From Dillenia suffruticosa (taxonomy: Eukaryota > Streptophyta > Magnoliopsida > Dilleniales > Dilleniaceae), in NCBI GenBank assembly GCA_033439265.1, contig JAVTVX010000001.1:17812608-17876607 (forward strand): a stretch of DNA of 64,000 nucleotides, read 5' to 3'. The number at the start of each line of letters is the position of its first letter. The first letter of the stretch is position 1. This document shows, in pieces, positions 1-13,122 of the stretch. Made by a program: the position numbers and the translations under genes. Under the pieces are notes generated by a model that was not told the DNA's origin, made no database searches, and was given only the letters and a program-made list of their open reading frames with translations.

Positions 1-14
1 GGTTTAGAACTTAC

Positions 15-3000
15 AAGTGCAAGCTTGCGCTCAAGTTTTCTAACAAGATTGGCGTGCCGAACAACTTCAGCTTCTTTCATCACCTTTTCTCTGTGGCTTT
101 CATCCAACTTGTTTCCCCAACGTGCATCTGCATCCAAAGTTTCACCAAGGGTTCCTGCTAATCCAGATTGTTCTGATCCAGATTGCTCTGTTGTTTCAAT
201 GCTTGGAATAACCATGGTTGAGGCCCTTAACCGTGCTTGCTCCTCTTCATCTTGCAGGGTCTTTGCTAGTCTCTCCCTCTCCAGTAAAGCTTCAGTAACT
301 TCTGATGACAAAAAATCCTTTCCCCTATAGAAGACCAAGAACTCTTTGTTCCGGGAAAGAAGTATGCCTCCAGTCAATTTCTGCATTAATCAATCAAATT
401 TTATACACGAATTTTCAACGAAACTTTTCAATATGTCATCTTCATACATTCAGGAGCAACCATTAGATTAGCTTGCTATAAAAAATCAACCACTAAAAGA
501 TTCTGCAAGTGCAACTACTATTTTTGCTCAACTTTGCAATCTTGCATGCTTACAACAATTTCTGTAGCTACCATGCTTTGCCCCTCTACCATGCACCCTT
601 CCACACACATGCAGAAGCAAAAAAAAAAAAAGAAGGAAAGATCAAACTTTATTAAGATTCATAAATCAAAGTTTCAGATTTATGTCAGATGCTTGAAAAA
701 TAAGTGCATATTCCCTCTTTGAATTTCAAATTTATCAAGCCAAGAGAATTGAGATTCCCAGAAATAAGTAGGATACAAAAAATTCATCCTAAATTATGTG
801 CTTCAAGTAGCTTAGTTCTCAGTTAACAAAAATGTCATACCTAAAAAGTTAGTCCAATCCTAAGACTTGGGCATGGGCATTTGGCCAATGATTAAAAACT
901 GAACATTAGAATTCTGCATAGATAACTTATAATTCTGAACTACTCAGTCAAAATAAATATAATATATAATTTTGAACCCCTCTCACCTTTCCATAGAAAA
1001 ACAAAAGCTTATCTATTTATAAAGAAAACAAAAGTTTTTACTTTGGGTGTAAATTTTGGTCCAATCTACCTTTAATCAAAAAACTCTGAAACTGTATGAT
1101 ACCTACTCACTAACCACATTCTTGGAAAAAGGTTCCGGATCATTTTCTTTAGATTTTACAGTAAAAAGAAGAAGCTCTAGCAACTCGATCACTCATGCAC
1201 TAATTCAAGCTCCTACATTCACATTAAAAGTTTTATAGGATCAAGTTTAGCTTAAAGTTGGGGCTAATGTGGGTGCAAGGCTGACCACGTGTTTCAGTTC
1301 AATGAGGTTTTTCAGGCCCAGGTCTGACACCATAAAATGTGTTATGATCCAAGTACTAAAATCAAAAAAAGAAGGGGAAGCCATAGCCAAACCAAGTAAA
1401 AAGTTTTTCACAATTAGTATTTCTATTCTATAATAGGCTCTACAAAATATATCACTTGTCTCATTGATTATACATGCTAAAACTAGTCCATGTCATGTAT
1501 GTGAGAACCAAATCTAGCACCTCTTGACTTTTAAGAAAATTACTCTACTGAATGATCCACCCATTTTCTGTTGTTTCCAAAGATGGAGATGCCACTTAGC
1601 AACAAACTAAACTGTTACCTTGAAAATATGAATACTCTCAAGAGAGGTATAACTTCACAGATCCAAAAGCAATTTATGTCATAACATTTTGACCCAACAA
1701 ACTGATTATGAAGTTCCCACCAAATGGGCACTAGCAATATAGAATCCACCAGAATTTCAGAATTTTAAAACCAATTTAACTCATTCATGACCAGGCGATG
1801 TTGAGAGAACACACAAAATTTGTAGGACATCATAGAGTAAACTACCTTTAAATCTTCAGCCATTCGCTCACTTGTAGTTAGTTGAACACCACGTTTTAGG
1901 GCAATCTTAGCAATTGAACTCTTCTCCCATAACTTGATCATGGCTACAGACAAACCTTGAAGATGCCTGCTTCTACCTGAAAAGAATAGGAACAAAAATC
2001 CTAGGAACTGTAATAGGATGGACAAATGAAGAATCAAATTGTATGGAAGTTACCTGAAAGGAGCAGCAAGCATACCTAATGCAAAATGTGGAGGAAGCAC
2101 TCTAGCAAGCCTTCTTAAAGCTGTTGCCTCCTTTTGCCCAAGAGTAGCTTTCACCCCATAAGGAAGTATTCTGAAAGCAGGTTCATAACCAGGAATTGTA
2201 CCTGGAAGCATATCTGCATCTACAGGTAATGGATTACATCCTGGCCAATCTCCATACCTAGGTCCTAGACCATCTAAAAGCTTGTCTACTTCATGTTCAT
2301 AGTTCACCTCAGGCACTCCCATCCCCTTTTCCTCCTCAGCGGCTGCTTCTGGGTTTGCTCTAGGTGCATCCCTATCACTCTGAGTGCCAGCTTCCATGGA
2401 ATTCCGGCTGTTGCTGTTGGTAACCCTTGAAGAACTATGGAGAACCTCATTTCTGGTGAAAGTTCTTTTCTTAAGCTGCAGGGAGGGAATCTCATATGTT
2501 GCACCTCTATATAGAGCAATTGAAGTGCCAGACCTCCAAACCACCAATCCACCGGTTTTTCTCTGAGCATAAAGGGAATTTATTATTTGAGAAAATTTGT
2601 ACACTTCCATTATGTTGGAAAAAAATCAATTCAACTAGGTAACTAGTTAGTTAATGGAGTCTAAAAGCCAAAGGTACGAATATAAAGAGGGCAACAGGAT
2701 TTGCCTTTTCTCCTTTCAGACCAATATAGGGCTGCACTCTAGTGAAGGTCAATTGTAGATCTAACTAGCTAAACATAAATCAAGGTCATCGTCCAAGGTT
2801 TTGAATCAGGATATGTTCTACCATGCCTCCCAAATTGGGAGAGACAGAGAAGATACCCAACAAAATTTGATAATGGAACTCAAGTCCCAATTAACAATCC
2901 CCCTTGAAAAGCTCTTGGCCAACACAGATCAACTCTTCATCTAACTCCTTGTAAACTGGAGTCGTGCATTTTCAAAAATAAATTAAAAAATAAGGTCTAT

Positions 3001-4424
3001 AGTCTGACTGGTGATTCACCATTAGCAGGTGTTTTGAGCTTGAGCATTTTACTCAAGGGGCATTTTGATCGCAAAGGGTGAATACAACAACTGCTTAATT
3101 TCAACGAGAAGCATGGGCTTTTGCCTCTAACTTATCTCCTCATCAGGTTTTCATAGCCATCGAGGAACAATACAGCAGGTATTAATCCTTGTATAGATGA
3201 AATGAAGATCAACAAAGAGATTGTTTTCTTGTGCGCATGTGCCAATAGTAATTTCTCTCGTTTCTCAATAGGCAGAAATTAATTTTGAAACTCTATGTTA
3301 TGGCTCTGAAGTGAAAACCAGTGTATCAAATTTTGTGAAACATACATTGATGAAGATTCACAAGGAATAAGCTGCAAACCTCAAGTATCTGATGTATCCG
3401 CCTCATGTTAAGTGCAGCATTACCCTCACATTTCAGTCGGACAATCTCAGAAGTTTTCCACTTCTCATGAATTACATCAATGATTGCTTGAGTAACACTG
3501 CCACTTCCAATTTTTGTCTTTTGCTTCAAACGAAAACACAGATTCTTCAATCTTATCAGCTCCGACTGTGGGAGAGTCATTTCAGCCACTGAACTTCTAC
3601 TTTTCTGCCTCAGAGAATTCCTTTTCTCCTCTTCTAGCACAGCATCAGGCTTCCCCCATGGAAAACAAATTTCTCCATCAGTTTCAAACACATTCTCCAC
3701 TCCCAATGGTGAATCCTTTGAAAACCGGCCCCGTATATCTGGCAACATCCCTTCTTCCATATAAAAGATGTCTTCGACAGACCCTTTCTCAATCACGCTC
3801 TCAGTAGCCCTTTCACTCTTTTTCTTACTAACATCATCTACATAACCAAATTTCTTCAATTTCTCCACAATTCTCTCCATTGTACTACCTCCATCGCCTC
3901 TCTTCTCACTCTTCACATACCCATCATTCAACTCATTTGCCTCCTCCCTACCTTGATAATCAAAAGCAACCTGAGGCTTTCTGGGCTTATTCTGCTTATA
4001 AGGTTTATTCCATCTATCAATCCAATTATCACCAGATGAAGTTAAACTAGAATTGGATTGTGAAATGTTGTTATTTCTCAACACAAAACTTGATTTGCTA
4101 TGAGGGCATCGTTCTGACACCGACTCTGAGCTAATTGCTTTCCAGGTTATGCTCAAATGCTGACAATTTAACTGCATGGTAGAACCAATCCTGAAAAATT
4201 TTCAATGTAATTATCACCAGACCATTTGATGTCAAATTAGGTTTTAGTTGTGAAAGCTTGTTGCTTCTTAAAACAAAAAACATGATTTCCTACTTGGGTT
4301 TTGCTTAAATGCTGACACCGTACCTGAAAAATTGAAGACGAAAGCCACTAAGTTTAGAGATTGAGTTCTGAAAAGAGTCCAGGAATGTTGCCGGATAGAA
4401 CTGGCGACTGGGTCCCGAAGCCAT
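15..4424 (-). CDS. CFM3: CRM-domain chloroplast group II intron splicing factor, CFM3-like (5' part; gene continues past the left edge)
   Basis: Five exons read on the minus strand: 4424-4324, 4190-3380, 2562-2076, 1976-1846 and 380-15. All introns are GT-AG and the phases join without a stop, giving 632 residues in the window. The start at 4424 is chosen because it gives a Ser/Phe-rich N-terminus like a plastid transit peptide; the next in-frame ATG, at 4177 in exon 2, would lose it. A first CRM domain lies at about residues 238-320 ([12 protein letters not shown] across the exon 2/3 junction). A second lies at about 430-520 ([13 protein letters not shown], then [20 protein letters not shown]), followed by a charged helix. 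CFM3 proteins bind chloroplast, and in some cases mitochondrial, group II introns with CAF partners. Further CRM domains should lie beyond the edge. The family is clear; CFM3 rather than CFM2 rests on remembered linker sequence. Confidence 0.9.
4025..4335 (-). repeat. Degenerate tandem duplication covering the start of CFM3 exon 2 and intron 1
   Basis: Plus-strand 4025-4197 (start of exon 2) and about 4210-4335 (intron 1 plus the end of exon 1) align along their length. Both begin with attatcaccaga. Both carry a tgtgaaa...ttgtt...ttctyaa block, then aaatgctgaca, and end in ctgaaaaatt. In the transcript sense both copies hold AATTTTTCAGG: the first copy is used as the 5' splice site (CAG|GTACGG) and the second as the 3' splice site (TTTTTCAG|GATTGG). 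Confidence 0.75.
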
Positions 4425-7400
4425 CAAACATTTGATAAGCTTTTCTCTCTTTTGTTCCTTAATTGCTGTTACAAGGTTAAGCAATTCATTTAAGATAAGC
4501 TTTCAAATGGTAGCGAATAAGGGAGGCTAGGTTATCAGTGTGGGATGGAATGGCGAGTCAGAACCATTCCTTTGCAAGGAAGAAAGGCTTCCCACCTCGT
4601 ACCAAAACTGGGGCTGAGATTGAATTCTTTATCCCATCTGCTTCTAATAGGGAACTGGGTTTCAAAATCACCATGTTTTTATTATCCTCACACTCTTTCA
4701 AACAAGCGGTGGGCATTATCCTCCTCAAGGCATATTTGATAGAATATATGAATTGAATAAAACTCAATAAATAAACTAGGTTGTTGTGAAGAAGGAAATT
4801 TGAAACTCTCACAACCATAACAACAACTACAACCAAGCCTTTATCCGACTAAGTGTGGCCGACTATATGGATTCTTCTATATCATTGTACTCTATTTTTC
4901 ATATCACATACCCACCTATATGAACTCTCACAACATCGAAAAAAAAACCATAATCAAATAGTTCATATAATCCAAGTGATTATGCACTTTCTAGGTCGGT
5001 TCCATACAATCACTATGTTGATAAAGAAAATATTGGAAATTCTACCATGCATCCATAGAGTGAAGTGCTGCCATCACACAATTACCTATAGTTGGGTGTG
5101 AGACAAACAGTGATTGGCAACAAGTGAGCTCTTATAGCCAGCTTGAAAGAAGAAGAGAGAGATGAGAGAGCAAGCAAGCAGAGAACTAAGACAAGCTCAC
5201 TAAAATATATATATATATATATATTTATATACCTTTCAAAGGAGATAACCTACAACTAGGACAAGCTTTCTCCATCAGAGTATATCTCAATAAGTTATGT
5301 CCCTAACTCACCCCCAATTCCAAAACAAGTTCTCAGAAAAAGGTGATTCTAAGGTAGTTCAGTTCATTCTACCACTACCTACAATCAGCATCATCCTCTT
5401 CGGTGAGTTAGAATTTTCACTTGAGAATGCAGGAACTTCCTTCAAGTTTAAGATAATTAATATGAGAGAGAGAGAGAGAGAGAGAGATAGAGAGAGAGAA
5501 TTTAACCTTCTGCCAATGCAGGAGAACCTGCTAAGACCCAATAGCCGTATCTCTCTCTCTCTCTCTGGCAGCCAATTCACAGAGAAAATGTACAAAATCT
5601 AATAGAGAGAGAGAGAGAACGCACTTCAATTGGATCACATTTCACAATTCTGATTTGGGATTCAGCAGATTTCCCTTTCTGAAACCCTAATTTGGACTTC
5701 GACATTTTTTTCGACAAAACAATCTCCATCTCCTCCTTTCTGAGCTTCAGGCCCAATTCTAGCTGGGCTTTGTTGTGAAAATGGAGCATAACGTTGGAAT
5801 TCGGCCCCATATTTTCTCTTCCGCTCTTCGACTCAGTCCATCATCCGATATTCGAAATTTCATCCCGATTAATCCGAATTAATCCGATTGAAGTTCCTTT
5901 TAGGGGATAGGGATCTGCCAATGTAGTTAAATCCATGCGTTTTTTTTTTTGCCCTTCGACTCGGTCCATCATCCGATATTCGAAATTCGACTAATCTGAA
6001 TTTACACTATTGAAGTCCCTCTTGGGGGATAAGGATTTTTCAATATAGTTAACTGCATGCATAAGTCGTGAATCAAACTCGTGATTTTGATTAAAGAGTA
6101 CAACAATCTACGTATCGCATCAATTACCCGCTGGTAGCCCCATAATTTTCGGAGATAAGAGGGCTATCGTAGAGCAAATATAAAGTAGCGTACAAAATTA
6201 CGATTTTCATAAATTAGAAAATTTAAAAAAAATATTCAAAACACTACTTAACACCTATTAAAAGAAAATAATTTTACTTTAAGATAGTTTCTTTTCACTC
6301 GAACTAAAAGTTCATACAATTTCAATTCTTATTTTTTAAAATCATTTAAATAGTAAATATAGTATACAAAATTTGATACTACGCAATTGATATTACGCTG
6401 CACAAGAGGCATCGGATAAAATTTTGTATCAGTAAAATAGTGAAATAATAAATTTTTTTCTTTCACCAGAAAAAGTAGATCAACACACACACTTAAAAAA
6501 AAAAAGATAAAAGTCGAAGAAAATAATATTTACCCGCTTTCCCTTCTCTACTACAGTTGTTTTTATTATCATTTTTTTTTTATCAATTCCATATTTATTT
6601 TCATTTTTATTATATTTAACAATTTTGTAACAAAATATTTTCTTCTTCTACTTACTGTTTTTCTTTTCTTTTTCATAATTTTCTTTTTACCAAAATATCT
6701 TTCTATTTTTACGTATTGGATTGGATCAAAACACAACAGATAATATTCCAGCAATTTCGCCAACAATTTTAGTAGTAACTCTCAATGATCTTGGTTCATG
6801 GTTTTAGTAAATCTGACATCCAATTCCTCTAGGTAGAGAGATGCCCTTTGTATTCATTTTTGTGGGTTTTTTTGGGGGGGGGGGTAAATGATAAGAACAA
6901 TGTTATAATCAACGTTGGGTTTTAACAAACAATGTTTGGTGTTTCAAGTGGCCCCCCAGGTTTTTGAATCCAACTTCACATTTTTCATTTCTATGAAGTC
7001 ATGTAAGAACTAGCCAAAGTAAACGTCTTGACGTGATGCTCCTTCTTCCAATCTGTTTATTTGTATAAGTGATGAGACTGTCTATCTTCAAATGCTTAAG
7101 ATCAAACACAACACTGTGGGAAATAATTAATTAATTTCATGAAATCATGACGAAGTTGATTCTAATTGCATGAGCAAAAATAGTACAGAAAATAACTTGA
7201 CAAAGTCCATAGATAATGTTCTAATGGTTGTTATTGTGTTTTTATCATGGTTGGCACTTATATACATATTATAGTTAATTTCACGGGCAAGGAAGGAAGT
7301 GGGAAAATAGCATTTTCATTGACTTGTGATCTTACATCGAATTTTTGGAAAGAGGGGAGTTGAAAATGATCTCTGGGTATTATATATAAGGTCTTGTCGA

Positions 7401-7489
7401 CGAACATAACAAGTCATTTGCAATTTTGCTCGTTAGCACTTCTAAAAATGGCTATACATGTTGTGTGTGTGTCGGACATCATTATTAGA
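4425..7489. other. Intergenic region with repeats; no gene seen
   Basis: No convincing coding sequence. About 4806-4900 carries a motif (ccaagcctttatccgact and a following ggccgactatatggatt) that I recognise as a common dispersed dicot retroposon segment. There is an AT run near 5205-5230 and an interrupted GA microsatellite at 5464-5500, matched by CT and GA runs near 5550-5570 and 5604-5618. The rest is AT-rich. The region would contain the CFM3 promoter immediately right of 4424. Confidence 0.5.
5821..6060. repeat. Two-copy tandem duplication of about 130 bp
   Basis: Copies at about 5821-5945 and 5953-6065 share cttcgactc, gtccatcatccgatattcga, ttgaagt.cct.tt, a ggggata.ggat block and a final tagttaa..gcatgc. 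They are separated by a T run. The second copy has many substitutions, so the duplication is not recent. Function is unknown. Confidence 0.7.
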
Positions 7490-10400
7490 CATGATCAGAT
7501 GTGTTAGATTTTAATTTTGCAGTGTTATTGTGTCTATCTGTGTCGTGTGTTTGTGGTTGTCTGTGCTTTAAAAAGGTACTGCTTTATACTTGAGCAGGAC
7601 AGTATGGATCCTAGCTTGTATAAAGCTATAATGGAAGACCATTTTTATCAGGTCAGAGCGTACAAGGACCTACTTCTTATGCCGCTAACCCCAAACAAGA
7701 ACACCGTTGCACATGGCCGCCCAAGAAGATGAGGTTGAGAGCTTGGTTGGAGTGGTGAAGGAGATGCTGAGGATGAAAAACAAGAAGAAGAACACTCCCT
7801 TGCTTGAGGCTACGAGGACCAATTTTCCCATGTTGTTATGAAGACCCCGAGTACCCCTATGAAGCTAATGCTGCTGGCTAGATTCCACTTTATGTTATGC
7901 TAATACTGCTCTTCACGCAGCTGCTCTTTCTGACACTCCAGCTATATATCCCCCCTCTTCACCCCTTTACAATGGCCTTGACAGGACGAACTTTAGCATA
8001 ATGATAATTTGCATGCATCTATATTCTTTAGTACATAGGACACTTTTGAGTTCTGGATGACCTTTATTCAATTTCTCCAGACATGGTACCGTTTGATCTA
8101 ATTATCCAATTCTAAAACCTGACAGGTAACGACTGCAAAAATATTGGAAAGATTTCCAACTTTGATCAACATGGGAGACCAACAAGGCTGGACGCCTCTC
8201 CACCAGGCGGCACACTTCAATTTCTTGTGAAGAGTGAGGCAGTTGTTAAATTTTGACAAGTCTATGGCCTAAATCAAGGACAATGAGGGTATGGCAGCCA
8301 CTCACATCACGGCAAGCAATGGTGCTATATTTGCAATAAAGGAGATTATATCACATTGTCCGGATTGTGATGAGCTTGTTGACAACAAAAACAGGATTGC
8401 TCTTCATATGGCAATACACTGCAGGCAAAAGCAGGCTGCTGAATGCATTCTGAAGCACTGTCCTTTTAGCAACCTTATTAATGAAGAAGATGAGGATGGC
8501 AACACCCGTCTCCACATGCTTGCTTCTTCTTGCCAGCATATTCCAGCTCTCATAAAACATCCCAAACTTGGTATGAAGGCTTTGAACAAGCAAAATTTAA
8601 CTGCACTAGATATAATTCCACCGGATACCTTTAAATCGACTGTTTTAGAGGTAATTTCTTGCAATTTTTTGCTCGTGACATTTTTCAATTCATTTCTGTA
8701 ATTTTTAGTCTTTGACGATGTTAACTCCCATATTACCTAACTCCACCTTGAGAATATTTACCACAAAAAGTAGAAGACTTTTCACCCTAATTATCAACTT
8801 ATTTTTATGATAGAAATTATGTCTTGGCATTATATTATAAGAGCCAAAATCTAAGCCATCTACTCACGCATAGACGTTCCCCCTGAGAGATGTGTACGTT
8901 AGTCCTTTATGATTGGTGGATGCTAAGTTTCATATTAGCTAACTTCCCTTCCAAAGTATATGATACATAAATTTGGGAACTCTCTACCTTAACAGCTAAT
9001 ATTTTATAAAATTTGGATTTATTTCTCTTGTAGATGAAAATTTGATCAGTGTCCTAACTTGCAGAGTACTATTAGAATGGCGTTGGTAGATGCCGGCACT
9101 ACTCATGGCAGGAGGTTTGCAAGCCCTGAAATAACTGACAGAAGAAGACATATCCGAAATCCATAGAGCCACTGGTTCTCATCTCATTGTGGTAACCCTC
9201 ATAGCAACAGTGACCTTTGCTGCAGGTTTCACGTTGCCTGGTGGCTTTGGTGGGAACGAGGGACCAGACCAAGGCATGGCAATTCTAACCAAGAAGGCAG
9301 CTTTTCAGGCATTTGTCATATTTGACACAACAGCCAACCTACTCTCTATCTCTGCAGTCTCTCTACTTCATCATGGCTATAAATTATGCCCCCGAAAGAC
9401 TTTTCTATTACTTCGGATATGCAGCTCTGCTTACCAAGTCCTCGGTTGCAGCTATGGTGGATGCTTTCGTGACTGGCACGTGTGTGGTGCTATTGCATTC
9501 AATGGGGCTTGCAATTGCTATTTGTGTCATAGGTTGTAGCTTCTTCGTCCCATACTTTTACCATGTTCGAAAGCAGTTTGACTGAGATGATTTGTAGAAT
9601 TGATGGAACATGTATAAGGTTGGTTTGTAATCTGTACTATGAATGAAAGGTTACCTACAAGAATTGTGGGATCTAAGAAATGGTTTGACTTCAGCACGTG
9701 GACAGAAAAACAATAGAGTCTAGAACACAGAGGAGACATGGATATACATCATTTACCTTTAAAGCCTGTGTTCATGTGCTGGGTAATGTGCAAAACTTAC
9801 TACAGAATGCAAATGGAGGTACAAGAATAGAGAATGATCTGAAGAACCTTGAGCACGTTGTGGAATTCAGAGGTGTCCTTAGGCCAAGGTACCCGAAACA
9901 ACAGTCCAAAGATCTCAGGTAGCTCATCAAACAAAATGAGTTGGGTCCTTGGACATATCTGACGCCCATGAATTCTAGGCAGCAGGACAAGAATTGCAAC
10001 AATTGGATTGTAGTTGATTAAGAGTTGTAACAAGAAGGGCGGAAAAATAAACAACAATCTTTGAGATGTTAAAACTTCAGAAAGAATAAACACAACAAGA
10101 TTTCCGCAATTTGGTTTAAAAGTCTACGCCTCCATGGTTGGGGAAGAGAAAATTTGCTATCAAATGGGAGAAGTCAATCGTACAACAATGGATAAAACAC
10201 TCTCAAAACCCCTAGCCCAAAGTAGCCAATCCTCTCAATTTTGACTCTCCCAAACCCAAAAACATGTATCATCACATTTATACTAACCATGTGGATTCTA
10301 TAGAGCAAAATAGAGCACATCAAGTCTCTAGCCTCCCCACGCTGGTGCACAAAGGCATGAAAAATGAGCTACAATTTGGCCACAAGACATGAATTCTACC

Positions 10401-10690
10401 TACAGCATTTAGTTTTGTACATACTAATAGTAAACAATACAAAACTAAATGTTGTTACCAACAACTACAACTAGTGGGATGAGATGCTATGTCTCATAAT
10501 CAAAATTCGAAACTTGGAATAAAAAAAATTATGTTAGAAAAACTGTTCCTAAACCACATTAATGAGTATAGATTCGGATACCGGTTGATGTACATGATCC
10601 ATAACACAAAAAAAAACTAAATGCTTTTAAAATATCCTAATAGTAAGCCATACCAGGATTCAAACAACAAAATTTTTATGGCTTTAAAAT
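7490..10690 (+). repeat. Duplication unit A: broken ankyrin gene plus its 3' flank
   Basis: The block from the shared upstream motif gacatgatcagatgtgttag (7490 region; also at 16079) through the ankyrin gene to about 10690 is paralogous to a second unit. That second unit is split: its gene part lies at 16079-18424 and its 3' flank at 24956-25205. The 3' flank match is strong around 10311-10457 versus 25003-25148 (shared core aatgagct.caattt, tactaatagta.gcaatac). Unit A holds an extra stretch at about 9640-10300 that is absent from unit B. Confidence 0.75.
7604..9585 (+). pseudogene. Ankyrin repeat/PGG-domain protein, broken copy A
   Basis: Aligns along its length with the intact gene at 16194-18402, introns included. 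Exon 1 starts MDPSLYKAIMED and is then disrupted. A 2-bp deletion falls at the HMAA motif near 7707. About 150 bp of the first ankyrin repeats is missing after 7723. An in-frame TAG replaces GAG near 7882, and a second internal deletion follows. Exon 2 (from about 8127) has an inserted base at its start and stop codons near 8227 and 8270, then a readable ankyrin stretch to 8648. Exon 3 (from about 9064) keeps the PGG motif (FTLPGGFGGNEGPDQGMA) but has lost bases before it and inside the second membrane segment near 9360. It cannot encode a full protein. It is a dead paralogue rather than an alternative first exon, because both introns are conserved in it. Confidence 0.93.
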
Positions 10691-11846
10691 TTGTGTATAT
10701 GACTATTAATAAAATTTGATTCATTTGATCTATTTAATATTATATGAACATATAATTTTGATTTTTTTCGACTATCTTTGAACAAATGACTATTGATATT
10801 TATGGATTTATAACTATTAGATTATTACTCTTATAAACAATATAAAAATAAAAAATTAAGTTCTTCCTCTCCATTTAAGTTTTAATAACATTGAATTTAG
10901 TTTCTTTCGATATAAAAATTTAAAGCCATTATTCTTATAATAGGTTAAAGTTATATTAGTTATTAAACAAATGTCATAATCTTTTTAAATTAAAAATTAT
11001 ATAAATAAGGTTCAGTTTGATTCGAATCAAAATTGAACTTAGTTTCAATTAACCTTGATCATTAAGAGTAGAAAATTTATGATATTAGATTTGATTCTTA
11101 GAGAGAAAATAATGTAATTTTTTATAGAGAGAAAATTAAGAATCGGTGATTTTTAGAGAAACAAAATTAAAATAATTAATTTTTTTGAGAGAAAATTATT
11201 GTGATAAGTTTTAAAGAGAGAAACACAAAATTTGATTTTTTAGAGAAAAATTTAAAATTGATATATTTCGAATGAGAAAATGTAAATGTGTTTAGTCTTT
11301 GAGAGAGAAACTAATTTTTTTAGAGAGAAAAAACGTAAAATCAATATATTTGAAGGGCAAAAAATGTGAATTAAATATTTTTTTTAGAGAGAATAAATTT
11401 AAAATCAATGTGTTTAGTTTAAAAAGAAAAAAAATGTGAACTAAATTAACTTTGTTTAAAGACAAAAAAAAAATTAATGTATTTTGTTTAAGAGAGAGAA
11501 AATCTGATTTTTATTTTTTGTAGAGTGAGAAAATTTAAAATCAATGTGTTTAAAAAGAGAAAATGAAATTAGATTGAATTTTTTAGTGAAAGAAAATTAA
11601 TGAATTTCTTAGAGAGAAAACTAATTTTTTTTTTAGGGGAGAAAATTTAATGAATGTACTTTAGCCAAAAAGAAAAAAGAAAAAAAAAAGGAAAGATAAA
11701 TTGATTTTACCATCAAATTAATTTTTGCCTTCTATCCATTTATTCCATTTCAAAGGCTTTTTTTGTTCAATAAAATAAAAAAAAAAAGAAAGGAAAATAT
11801 TATGAGAGCAACATTTACTCTAAATATTAATTTCTTGGTTCAAGAA

Positions 11847-11924
<78 letters not shown>

Positions 11925-12973
11925 TTAAAGATCAACCAAGGTGATTCCAAATTTAGGCACATTTGTTGAGAAGAGAGTAATTAATTTTGATTGATCAGGT
12001 TGTTTAGAGGTACTTTCAAAAGGGAAATGAGATTATTACATTTTTTATCCTTAAAAAAGTATTATATATTGTTCATAATTTCTCCAAAATGTCGTGGGCC
12101 ATTCAGATTGCATGGAAACCAAATAACATAGAAAATCACACTTTATAAAAATATAAGAAACCAAAATATAAAAAAAAATACGTAAATATAAAAAATATAA
12201 ATTTTTTTTTGTAAATAATAATTATTTTATGAAAATAATAAAATAGTCATATTTTATAATAAAAATATAAAATAATCAAATATGTAATTATTAATCATAA
12301 AATAAATAATATAAAAATAAAATTTATAATTAAATGAATAAATCATTCATTAAACGTACGAAAATATAAAAATATAGAAAATATAAAGATTTTTATATAA
12401 ATATTAATTAGTATAACTTATTGAATCATTTCTAAAATAGAAACGTTTAGAAAATGATAAACATTAATATTAAAAAATTTTTATACATCAAAAGTGTTAC
12501 CCCTTACATGCCTTTAAAATCCCCAAGGGGTTCGGTTCATCGGTCAGTATCTACATTAGGATGCTTGAGCAATAGGGTGCAGTAAATAAGGTCCCCTTAC
12601 ACTCATGAAATTTTTACAGATTTGAGAGAAAAATTGTCAATGACTATGAGGATGTGATGATGATGATAAAGATAAAGATGAAGAACACGGTTCTAGTTAC
12701 TTGAGTTTAGATTTGTCCGAGTTGGATACTCTCTCCACCACCGGAGTCGATAGGTATCGACAGGAGTTCTTATTGGCTTATGAAACCATGCATTTTGACA
12801 CTAATCAAGCTATTGCTAATGGTTATCTTCTAAAAATATTGCTGAGATAAATTGTATTATTATTTTTTAATTTAATTTTGTGTTATTATCATATATTATT
12901 TTTCTTATACTTTTTATTTTCTTTTTTGAATTATATTTTAGTTTATATCTTTTAGTTATTTTGAATTTAATGT

Positions 12974-13057
<84 letters not shown>

Positions 13058-13117
13058 CGTCTAAAATGTTGATTTGGAAGATGGTTTCAAGGCCTAATGC
13101 CATCACTTTCTTTAAAA
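10690..13117. other. AT-rich intergenic region with degenerate repeats and microsatellites
   Basis: About 11080-11660 is a degenerate array in which agagagaaaa(t) recurs every 30-60 bp. 11847-11925 is an (ATT)n microsatellite and 12976-13055 a long (GA)n tract. No gene is supported apart from the short coding-like stretch listed separately at 12652-12850. Confidence 0.7.
12652..12850 (+). other. Unrecognised coding-like fragment
   Basis: One plus-strand frame is open from an acidic stretch (DDDDKDKDEE) through a normal-looking amino acid mixture including SLDLSELDTLS and FLLAYETMHFDTNQ to a TAA at 12848-12850. No start codon is available in frame: the frame is closed just upstream, where another frame continues. 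Local base composition is less AT-rich than its surroundings. I do not recognise the family. It could be a relic of a mobile element or of a host exon. Confidence 0.3.
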
Positions 13118-13122
13118 GATTA

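Noticed and set aside
4545-4836. Overlapping short frames on both strands near 4.5-4.8 kb
   Set aside because: They overlap each other, lack any family signature and run into a dispersed repeat.
5577-5810. Minus-strand 77-codon frame left of CFM3
   Set aside because: Its 3' part is a GA/CT microsatellite translation and the remainder matches no family I know; no promoter or splice context.
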